Positions 1 to 6,212 of a stretch of 7,320 nucleotides of DNA are shown one piece after another (the stretch's first letter is position 1; each line of letters begins with the position of its first letter). Location: assembly GCA_023300065.1 (NCBI GenBank), contig JALZWJ010000384.1, positions 1-7,320 on the forward strand. Direction: 5' to 3'. The notes under the pieces are model-generated. The model worked only from the letters and a program-made list of their open reading frames with translations, was not told the DNA's origin and did no database searches. Source of the DNA: Akkermansiaceae bacterium (GTDB taxonomy: Bacteria > Verrucomicrobiota > Verrucomicrobiia > Verrucomicrobiales > Akkermansiaceae). A program made the position numbers and the translations under genes.

Positions 1-2160
1 TCAGCACCGCTAGCCACTCAACCGACTCTAGCCTCAGCTAAAAATAACTCAGGGATAATCTCAGGCCTACTAATCGTAGCTCTGATCGGATTGGGATATA
101 GTGCTTACTCCCACTTCAAAGGTAAGGACCGTGCGGCAGATCAAGACTCGCCTCTTATCATCATCACAACCGCTGCTGAAGAAGAGGAAGCGATCAACCC
201 TCAGCCCTTAGATGAAGAATCCAAAAAGAAAAAAAACAAAGAGCTCGCTAAGTTTTCTGTAACGAAAACTACCACCCCTCAAAAGAAGAAAGATGACGGA
301 GCGATTTTAAAATCCGAAAGCATCAGCGATATTAAAAACGCAACAAATGAAGAGGGTAACTTGCTCATCTCACATTTTGAAAATGTTGTGAAACCCTTTG
401 CCAAGGAGCATTGCATCCAGTGCCATGGCCCCAAGAAAAAGAAGGGAGGTTTCAGAATTGATCTGCTCATGAATACAGGCCTCATCAGGTCTGAGGCAGA
501 TGCCGAGCACTGGCAAGAGGTGCTTGATCTCATCAACACCGGAGAAATGCCCCCACCTGAAGAGGATCAACCGGCAAAGGAGGAGATGACCGCCATGCTC
601 GATGCCTTATATCAGACGACCGCTAATGCTCGTGACATCATCGCGAGTAAAGGAGCAGGGGTCATGAGGCGACTCAACAGCCGCGAGTATACCAATGTCA
701 TAAAAGACCTGCTAGGCTTAACGATCCCTAAAGACTCTCTCCCCCAAGATCGAGGGGCATTCGGCTTCGACACACTCGGAAACGAGCTCAACACAACGCC
801 TGCTGAGCTCCAAAGCTACATTGACATCGGCCATTCTCTGATGACAAAACTCACCGCAGACTACGCCTTAGGGAGAGCAGTCCCTAAAGAGACGCGTAGT
901 ATCTTTGGTGACATTTCTCGGACCCCGAAAGACAATGAGGCCGAGATGCTCTTTAAGCGCTTTGTCTTAAAAATGTATCATCATCAGCCCGTTCCAGGAA
1001 CGATGATTAAGGACATGAATAGCCTCTTCAAATACAACAGGAGAGAAGGCTCCTCATTCTGGGATGCTGCCTCGGTCTCATTAGCTTGCGCGCTAGCATC
1101 ACCAAACTTAATCTACATCATTGAGAAAGACATCGAGCTTGATCAACTAGACATCGCCAATCGCCTCTCACTCATGCTTTGGAGTTCCGTCCCTGATGAA
1201 ACTCTCATCCAACTGGCCAAACAAGGTGAACTCACCAAGCCAGAAATTTACGCGCAACAATTTGAGCGCATGATTCAAGACGACAAAGCTCATCGATTTT
1301 TTGACACCTTTATCAGCCAATGGCTAGAGCTTGAGCGATTAGAACTCGTGAACTTTGATGAAGGTCTATTTCCCAAATTAAAAAAGCAAGAAGACAGCCT
1401 TAAAAAATCCATGGAGCAAGAGACGCTCTCTTTCATGCGTTATCTCATTCAAGAAAACAAACCAGCAAGAGATATCGTAAATGCTGACTTCACCATCATA
1501 AATGCTCAGCTCGCTAAGCATTATGGCATAAAAAAGTTTCGCGGAAAAAAGAACCAATTTTCTAAAATCACCCTAAAGGGGAAAGACCAAGTAAGAGGAG
1601 GGCTTCTCGGTCAGGGCTCCGTTCAAATGCTGACTTCTAATGGAGCCCGAACCTCTCCCGTTGAACGAGGTGTTTTCATTCTTCGCAAGCTCTTAGACAG
1701 CTCTCCCCCACCCGCCCCTGCAGATGTCCCTGAGGTAGAAGACATCACGGGCGAACACCAAACCACGAGAGATCTCCTGAAACATCATATGACCACCGCT
1801 CAATGCGCTACCTGCCATGTGAAAATCGACCCCTTAGGATTCGGCATGGAATCTTTTGGCCCTCTTGGCCGCTGGAGAACACACGAAGGAAAGCTACCAA
1901 TTGATGCGAGCGGGCAAATGACGAACGGAAAAAAATTCGACAACTACCAAGGCCTCATCGCTAGCCTCGCCGTGAATGATGAGCGCATCGCCAAGGGCTT
2001 TGTAAAAGCGGTCATGTCTTACGCAATCGGCAGAAAGATTCGTTACACAGACAGTGGTGAAATCACCAAAATTGTTCAATCCAGCAAGGAAACTGATTTC
2101 AAACTAAGAGATCTAATTTTCAAAATAGCCCAATCAAAAACCTTCCAGACCAAAAGATAA
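1..2160 (+). CDS. Membrane-anchored Planctomycete-cytochrome-C / DUF1587-1595-1592-1588-1585 protein (5' end outside window)
   Basis: The frame is open from base 1, so this is the last 719 residues of a longer protein (numbered here from base 1). Residues 18-36 (GIISGLLIVALIGLGYSAY) form a membrane helix, preceded by a Ser/Ala/Pro/Thr-rich stretch and followed by a charged Glu/Lys-rich linker to about 115. A Planctomycete cytochrome C domain follows (about 125-205) with haem-binding CIQCH at 138-142. Next come DUF1587 (from 222, RRLNSREY), DUF1595 (about 313-375), DUF1592 (about 381-510, with the typical ADFTIINAQLAKHYG), DUF1588 (about 533-632, SPVERG and a second CXXCH, CATCH, at 602-606) and DUF1585 (633-719). 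This is the full domain order of the family. The family is common in Planctomycetes and Verrucomicrobia and has no proven reaction; covalent haem implies a periplasmic redox role. A TTG at 91 could be read as a start, but it would cut the helix in half, so I reject it. The stop codon overlaps the start of the next gene. Confidence 0.93.
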   Translation, partial: SAPLATQPTLASAKNNSGIISGLLIVALIGLGYSAYSHFKGKDRAADQDSPLIIITTAAEEEEAINPQPLDEESKKKKNKELAKFSVTKTTTPQKKKDDGAILKSESISDIKNATNEEGNLLISHFENVVKPFAKEHCIQCHGPKKKKGGFRIDLLMNTGLIRSEADAEHWQEVLDLINTGEMPPPEEDQPAKEEMTAMLDALYQTTANARDIIASKGAGVMRRLNSREYTNVIKDLLGLTIPKDSLPQDRGAFGFDTLGNELNTTPAELQSYIDIGHSLMTKLTADYALGRAVPKETRSIFGDISRTPKDNEAEMLFKRFVLKMYHHQPVPGTMIKDMNSLFKYNRREGSSFWDAASVSLACALASPNLIYIIEKDIELDQLDIANRLSLMLWSSVPDETLIQLAKQGELTKPEIYAQQFERMIQDDKAHRFFDTFISQWLELERLELVNFDEGLFPKLKKQEDSLKKSMEQETLSFMRYLIQENKPARDIVNADFTIINAQLAKHYGIKKFRGKKNQFSKITLKGKDQVRGGLLGQGSVQMLTSNGARTSPVERGVFILRKLLDSSPPPAPADVPEVEDITGEHQTTRDLLKHHMTTAQCATCHVKIDPLGFGMESFGPLGRWRTHEGKLPIDASGQMTNGKKFDNYQGLIASLAVNDERIAKGFVKAVMSYAIGRKIRYTDSGEITKIVQSSKETDFKLRDLIFKIAQSKTFQTKR
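52..108 (+). other. Single membrane-spanning helix of the cytochrome-like protein
   Basis: Codons 18-36 encode about 19 uncharged, mostly aliphatic residues between K14 and K40. Haem attachment to CXXCH happens outside the cytoplasmic membrane, so the part after the helix should be periplasmic and the missing N-terminal part cytoplasmic. The flanking charge (H38, K40, K42, R45 after the helix) does not clearly favour this orientation, so the topology is inferred from the haem sites only. Confidence 0.75.
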
Positions 2161-2162
2161 TG
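2158..2162 (+). promoter_or_regulatory. TAATG stop/start overlap
   Basis: The TAA stop of the cytochrome-like gene and the ATG of the DUF1552 gene share one A. Upstream bases (CCAAAAGA) give only a weak ribosome-binding match. This arrangement usually means termination-reinitiation coupling and fixes the start of the second gene. Confidence 0.8.
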
Positions 2163-3461
2163 ACTGATTACACGCGCAGAAGATTTCTTGCTAAATCTCT
2201 CGGCTCAGCTGCGGCAATGATCTTGCCTCAATTCGAGAGTCTCGCCAGAGCCAAGACGGGAGTGAACGGAGTGCCAACTCGCTTAGTCTATATGTCGATG
2301 GGTTTCGGAGTATCTAACGGATGGTTCCCAACCGGCTCTAAAACATCCTCCAACTGGAAACTGCCAAATCTCTTTGCGCCGTTACAAAATCATAAGGACG
2401 ACATCTCAGTGATCCAAAATCTATCCCTCCTAGGGCCACCACCAAGGAAAGCTCCAGCCCACTATGCTGGATTGCACCTCCTAAATGACGCCGCCGCCGT
2501 CAACCCAAAGTATGGTCATAATGCTTCAATCCCGACCTGTGACCAAATTGCTGCTGAATATATCGGTCAGGACACCAAATTCCCATCCTTGGCCATAGCC
2601 GCCGTTGACAAAACCTCTCTAAAAGGAGGAAACGGAAAAGGGATGCGATCCATCTCATGGAACAAAGAAGGGCGTCACATTTCCGGTATCGAGGGCGCTC
2701 TGAAGCTCTACACAACACTCTATGGCAACCGGAACCTAAGCAAAGAAAAGCTGGCAAATCAGTTTGCGCAAAAGAAAAGCATTATGGATTTTTTGGTCAG
2801 AGATCTTAAGTCTCTAAATTCCAAATTATCCAAAGGTGATCAAAATGTATTAGATCAATACACCTCTAGCTTAAGAGAAGTGGAACTCAACCTCTCTAGG
2901 AGCTTTGATTTATCTTCAGAGAAAGGAACCCTTCAACACCTAGAAAAACCTCCTAAAGATTTATCTGGCATTGATGACGTAAAGCTCACCTACGATCTCA
3001 TGGCCTTGGCCATGGAAGCGGATTACACACGTGTCATCTCTTACATGATGGGCGTCGACCCTATCCTTAAAAGCATGAATCTCAACGTCAGCTCACATGA
3101 CATGAGTCATTACAGAGGAGCAGGAAGAAAAGCTCACCAGCTCCGAGACAAAAAGAATCTGGAGCTACTTTCCTATTTCTTCGATAAATTAAAATCCATC
3201 CAACAAGCTGATGGAAACAGCCTATTTCATCACTCCATGATCACTTTTGCTTCAGGATTAAGGCACAAACACACGAGAGGTAATTTACCGATCCTCTTTG
3301 CCGGATATGGTGGAGGGGGAATTAAACAAGGGGTAAATGTCGTGAATCCTAAAAACACACCCATCAACAACCTCTGGTTTAGCCAATTGCGCCATATCAA
3401 TCCTAAGCTCAAAAAATGGCATAACAGCAGAAACAACGTGAGTGAAGTGTTCACCAGCTAA
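2160..3461 (+). CDS. DUF1552 (HXXSHH family) protein, Tat-exported
   Basis: 433 residues, the usual length for DUF1552 proteins. The N-terminus (TRRRFLAKS at 5-13) is a clear twin-arginine signal, followed by a weakly hydrophobic stretch and a likely cleavage after ARA (residue 31), so the protein is probably exported folded. The family is named for an HXXSHH motif; here the corresponding site is HDMSHY at residues 313-318, with the last His replaced by Tyr. Other family-like segments are RLVYMSMGFGVSNGWFP near the N-terminus, SGLRHKHTRGNLPILFAG after the motif, and the TPINNLWFSQL ending, so the protein appears complete. DUF1552 genes regularly sit directly after DUF1592/DUF1588/DUF1585 cytochrome-like genes, as here, which suggests a shared function; the reaction is unknown. 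The ATG shares its A with the upstream TAA and has no strong Shine-Dalgarno sequence, so translation is probably coupled to the upstream gene. Confidence 0.93.
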   Translation: MTDYTRRRFLAKSLGSAAAMILPQFESLARAKTGVNGVPTRLVYMSMGFGVSNGWFPTGSKTSSNWKLPNLFAPLQNHKDDISVIQNLSLLGPPPRKAPAHYAGLHLLNDAAAVNPKYGHNASIPTCDQIAAEYIGQDTKFPSLAIAAVDKTSLKGGNGKGMRSISWNKEGRHISGIEGALKLYTTLYGNRNLSKEKLANQFAQKKSIMDFLVRDLKSLNSKLSKGDQNVLDQYTSSLREVELNLSRSFDLSSEKGTLQHLEKPPKDLSGIDDVKLTYDLMALAMEADYTRVISYMMGVDPILKSMNLNVSSHDMSHYRGAGRKAHQLRDKKNLELLSYFFDKLKSIQQADGNSLFHHSMITFASGLRHKHTRGNLPILFAGYGGGGIKQGVNVVNPKNTPINNLWFSQLRHINPKLKKWHNSRNNVSEVFTS

Positions 3462-3595
3462 GGATAATAGAGCCACAGCGGAACCATGAAAAATGCTGCC
3501 AAACACAGCATACCCCGTGTTGCGTCCTCCCCTCACCAAACTAAAGGGTCATTAAGACTCGCCTAGCTTCCAACGACCATCACAAGTGTAAATCT
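3462..3595 (+). other. Intergenic gap with a weak hairpin
   Basis: 134 bases between the DUF1552 gene and the large secreted protein. At 3493-3511 ATGCTG and CAGCAT pair around a 7-base loop, but no T-run follows, so it is a poor intrinsic terminator. I see no convincing -35/-10 pair. A 26-codon reading frame (3486-3566) lies inside but has nothing to support it. Whether transcription of the pair ends here is not decided by the sequence. Confidence 0.35.
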
Positions 3596-5965
3596 ATGAC
3601 TTCCCGCATCCTCACTCTCCTCTCACTCAGCGTGGCTCTTCTCCTTGGCGAAGACAAGCACCTCTCTTTCTCCGGAATCTATCCTCATCTCTCCTTCTTT
3701 AACAACGAGAACGAATGCGGCACCGGAGCCGTCGTTCCCTTTGCTGACCGCCTCTGGGTCGTCACCTACGCACCTCACTGGCCCATGGGGTCATCTGACA
3801 AACTCTACGAAATCGATCAAGACCTCAACATGATCATCCGTGAAGAAAGCATCGGCGGCACCCCCGCCAACCGCATGATCCACCGCGAATCAAACCAACT
3901 CTTCATCGGGCCTTACGCAATCGATCAACATCGTCAAGTACGAGCCATCCCCTACTCAACGATGTTCGGTCGCCCCACCGGCAACGCCCGACACCTCACC
4001 GATCCCGCCAATAAAATCTACTACGCCACCATGGAAGAAGGCCTCTATGAAGTGGACGTCAAAACCCTCGAGGTCAAAACCCTCTTCTACGATGAAGCTC
4101 AAAAAGGCTCACCAAAATCCAACCTGCACGGCTACCACGGAAAAGGATTTTACTCCGGACAAGGCCGCGTCATTTACTCCAACAACGGCCAACGAGGCGG
4201 AGCCGCCAAAACTAATCCCTTCACCAAATCAGGCGTCCTCGCTCAGTGGGATGGCAAAACAGACAACTTCGAAACCGTCATTAAAAAACAATTCACCGAA
4301 GTCACCGGACCCGGCGGAATCCACGGTGCCGAAAACCCCGCCACCGACCCCGTCTGGGCCCACGGCTGGGATGCCCGCTCCCTCATCCTCATGTGCCTCG
4401 ATGACGGCCAGTGGCACCGCTACCGCCTCCCAAAAGCCAGCCACAGCTACGATGGCGCGCACGGCTGGAACACCGAGTGGCCCCGCATCCGAGAGATCGG
4501 CGAGGGCGATGACTTCCTCATGACCATGCACGGCATGTTCTGGAAATTCCCCAAAACCTTCTCCGCAAAAAACTCCGCCGGCATCGCCCCCCGCTCCACC
4601 TACCTCAAGGTCATCGGCGACTTCGCCCGCTGGGGTGACCACGTCGTCATGGGCTGTGATGACACCGCGAAATCCGAATTCCTCAACAAACGAAGAGCGA
4701 AAGGCCACCTCGCCGCTCCCCAATCCCAGTCCAACCTCTGGTTCGTCAAACCCGACCAGCTCGACCACCTCGGACCCGTCATCGGACGCGGCTCCGTCTG
4801 GCTCAATGACACCGTAGAAGCAGGCGTCCCCTCAGACCCCTTCCTCTTCGCCAACTTCAAGCGCCGCGCCCTCCACCTCACCAGCGATTCACCCACCGAA
4901 ATCACGATCGAGATCGACCGCCTCGGCAACGGCACTTGGGAACTCCTCAAAAAGGAACCTCTCAATCGCTACAACTGGCTCAGCTTCCCCGATGACCAAC
5001 CCGGCACCTGGATCCGCCTCACCTCCTCCACCGATCTCAAAAAAGCCACCGCCTGGTTCACCTACCGCGGCGAGCCTCAGCCGCAAGACCTCGCCCCCTT
5101 CAAAGGCCTCGCCCGCATCGGTGAAAAGGACACCTCCTCCGGCCTCGTCCGCGCCCTAGATGGTAACAAGCGCACCCTCCAACTCGGCACCCCCACCGGA
5201 GTCTACACCCTCGACAACAAAGCCCAACTCACCGTCGAAAAAGGCATCGCTTGGAGCAAAGAAAAAATCGCCATCCCCAGTCGTAAAGGAGTCCTAAAAA
5301 TCGACACCGCTTCCGTCCTCTACATCGATGACAAAGGCAACCGATTCCGCCTCCCAAAAGGCCCCGCCGCCTTCGACAAAAACCACTCCCGCCTCTGTCG
5401 AGAAGTCGCCACCGAGCGCGACCTCTTCAACTGCCACGGCACCTTCTACGAACTCCCCGCCGAGAACGCCCTCGGCTTCGCCCGCGTCCGCCCCGTCGCC
5501 AGTCATAACCTAAACATCCACGACTACTGCAGCTACCGCGGCATGCTCGTCCTCTCCGGCATCAACCTCACCGCAGCAGAAGGCAACCCCCACATCGTAA
5601 CCTCAGACGATGGCAAAGCAGCCCTCTGGCTCGGCACCATCGACGACCTCTGGAAACTCGGTAAACCCACCGGAACCGGTGGCCCATGGAAAAACACCGG
5701 CGTCAAAAAAGGAGTCCCCTCAGACCCCTACCTCATGACCGGCTACGACAAAAAAAACCTCACCGTGAGTGCCAAAACCGCCACCACAATCACCGCCGAA
5801 ATCGACATCACCGGCAACGGCGACTGGGTCCACTACAAGTCCTTCACCATCGAGGACATCGACCAACAATCCACCCATACCTTCCCCCACCACTTCCAAG
5901 CCTACTGGATCCGGTTCATCAGCGACAAGGACACTCTCGCCACTGCATTCCTCTCCTACAACTAG
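3596..5965 (+). CDS. Large secreted beta-propeller-like protein with internally duplicated half, function unknown
   Basis: 789 residues. MTSRILTLLSLSVALLLG is a Sec signal peptide; the ATG at 3596 is the first one after an in-frame TAA at 3542, and no Shine-Dalgarno sequence precedes it. The N-terminal half shows spaced beta-strand motifs as in propellers (DRLWVVTYAP, KLYEIDQDLNMI, NQLFIGPYAID, KIYYATMEEGLYEVDVKTLEV). Residues about 264-490 and 573-789 are diverged copies: DDGQWHRYRLPK against DDKGNRFRLPK, HGMFWKFP against HGTFYELP, an identical GVPSDP (410-415 and 706-711), ITIEIDRLGNGTW against ITAEIDITGNGDW, and WIR (472, 771). Each copy seems to hold propeller blades and then a beta-sandwich-like module. 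I do not recognise a named family. I have an unverified impression of similar unnamed proteins in polysaccharide-degradation regions of marine bacteria, so a glycan-related role is only a guess. The gene is far more C- and GC-rich than its neighbours. No catalytic motif of a known hydrolase, lyase or sulfatase was seen. Confidence 0.88.
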   Translation: MTSRILTLLSLSVALLLGEDKHLSFSGIYPHLSFFNNENECGTGAVVPFADRLWVVTYAPHWPMGSSDKLYEIDQDLNMIIREESIGGTPANRMIHRESNQLFIGPYAIDQHRQVRAIPYSTMFGRPTGNARHLTDPANKIYYATMEEGLYEVDVKTLEVKTLFYDEAQKGSPKSNLHGYHGKGFYSGQGRVIYSNNGQRGGAAKTNPFTKSGVLAQWDGKTDNFETVIKKQFTEVTGPGGIHGAENPATDPVWAHGWDARSLILMCLDDGQWHRYRLPKASHSYDGAHGWNTEWPRIREIGEGDDFLMTMHGMFWKFPKTFSAKNSAGIAPRSTYLKVIGDFARWGDHVVMGCDDTAKSEFLNKRRAKGHLAAPQSQSNLWFVKPDQLDHLGPVIGRGSVWLNDTVEAGVPSDPFLFANFKRRALHLTSDSPTEITIEIDRLGNGTWELLKKEPLNRYNWLSFPDDQPGTWIRLTSSTDLKKATAWFTYRGEPQPQDLAPFKGLARIGEKDTSSGLVRALDGNKRTLQLGTPTGVYTLDNKAQLTVEKGIAWSKEKIAIPSRKGVLKIDTASVLYIDDKGNRFRLPKGPAAFDKNHSRLCREVATERDLFNCHGTFYELPAENALGFARVRPVASHNLNIHDYCSYRGMLVLSGINLTAAEGNPHIVTSDDGKAALWLGTIDDLWKLGKPTGTGGPWKNTGVKKGVPSDPYLMTGYDKKNLTVSAKTATTITAEIDITGNGDWVHYKSFTIEDIDQQSTHTFPHHFQAYWIRFISDKDTLATAFLSYN
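4385..5065 (+). repeat. First copy of the internal protein duplication (residues about 264-490)
   Basis: Aligns by eye with 5312-5962. Anchor points in order: acidic DDGQW, RYRLPK, HGMFWKFP at 312-319, VMGCDDTA at 351-358, LWF at 381-383, GVPSDPF at 410, GNGTW at 444-448, TWIR at 471-474 and AWFTY at 486-490. This copy carries an extra aromatic/His-rich segment (SHSYDGAHGWNTEWP, 282-296). Confidence 0.75.
5312..5962 (+). repeat. Second copy of the internal protein duplication (residues about 573-789)
   Basis: Matching anchors: DDKGN, RFRLPK at 583-588, HGTFYELP at 614-621, LSGINLTA at 653-660, LWL at 677-679, GVPSDPY at 706, GNGDW at 740-744, YWIR at 770-773 and AFLSY at 784-788. It is about 10 residues shorter than the first copy, mostly because the aromatic/His-rich segment is replaced by a shorter stretch. 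Confidence 0.75.
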
Positions 5966-6095
5966 CCAGCTCCACCGCTCCCGCTCTCCTCGCTGTAGGA
6001 AGCAATCTATCCACTTGGCCTAAACTAGCTTGCTTGACGACATAAGAAGAAGCCAAGAGATCTTAAGGAGTCGATCTCCAGACGTGAGTCAGCTT

Positions 6096-6137
6096 AAGTC
6101 CGTGTAGTTTCTAATTGACGGCCATTCGGATTTTTTT
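6096..6137 (+). terminator. Possible weak intrinsic terminator
   Basis: AAGTCCG (6096-6102) can pair with CGGATTT (6127-6133), including one G-T wobble, around a 24-base loop, and the second arm runs into seven T at 6131-6137. The loop is long and the stem short, so this is a tentative end for the propeller-like gene's transcript. Confidence 0.2.
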
Positions 6138-6191
6138 CATTGTATGATGGATCGGCTTGGCCACTTTCAGCCTCGCCGCTTAAGAACACAC

Positions 6192-6197
6192 TATAAT
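6192..6197 (+). promoter_or_regulatory. Candidate -10 box (TATAAT) of the LamG gene
   Basis: A perfect sigma-70 type TATAAT lies 15 bases before the ATG at 6213. No good -35 hexamer sits at 16-18 bases upstream (AGCCTC at 6169-6174). If used, transcription would start near 6204 and leave a leader of only about 8 bases without a Shine-Dalgarno sequence. Confidence 0.4.
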
Positions 6198-6212
6198 AAA
6201 CAAACCTAAATA

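Larger units (their letters stand above)
5966..6212 (+). other. Intergenic region with T-run and three CTTAAG hexamers
   Basis: 247 bases between the propeller-like gene and the LamG gene. CTTAAG occurs at 6062-6067, 6093-6098 and 6179-6184. Weak inverted repeats are CTTGGC/GCCAAG (6014-6019, 6052-6057) and GAGATC/GATCTC (6057-6062, 6073-6078). A T-run lies at 6131-6137 and a TATAAT box at 6192-6197. I see no gene here. Confidence 0.5.

Noticed and set aside
91..2160. TTG at 91 as the start of the cytochrome-like gene
   Set aside because: It would begin inside the membrane helix. The frame is open and coding-like upstream to base 1, so the start lies outside the window.
3486..3566. 26-codon frame in the gap before the propeller-like gene
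   Set aside because: It has no ribosome-binding site, no hydrophobic or other recognisable feature and no support beyond having a start and a stop.
4047..4523. 158-codon + strand frame inside the propeller-like gene
   Set aside because: Its product is Ser/Pro/Thr/Lys-rich without domain features, a frame-shifted reading of C-rich codons in the real gene.
4229..4768. 179-codon open frame on the - strand inside the propeller-like gene
   Set aside because: It lies antisense to a gene with a clear signal peptide and internal repeats. Its translation is low-complexity Gly/Val/Ala/Glu, as expected from the complement of C-rich codons, so it is a composition artefact.
5686..6045. 119-codon + strand frame running past the end of the propeller-like gene
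   Set aside because: It is dominated by His, Arg and Pro from the overlapping C-rich sequence. The real gene in the other frame ends with a repeat that matches its first copy up to the stop.
6014..6057. CTTGGC/GCCAAG inverted repeat as a terminator or structured RNA
   Set aside because: It has only six base pairs around a 32-base loop and no T-run, within what chance gives in a gap of this size.
2799..6067. Shared 12-mer AGAGATCTTAAG in the DUF1552 gene and in the gap before the LamG gene
   Set aside because: The match is partly built from palindromes (AGATCT, CTTAAG), the flanks differ, and one copy lies inside a coding region, so it is probably chance.
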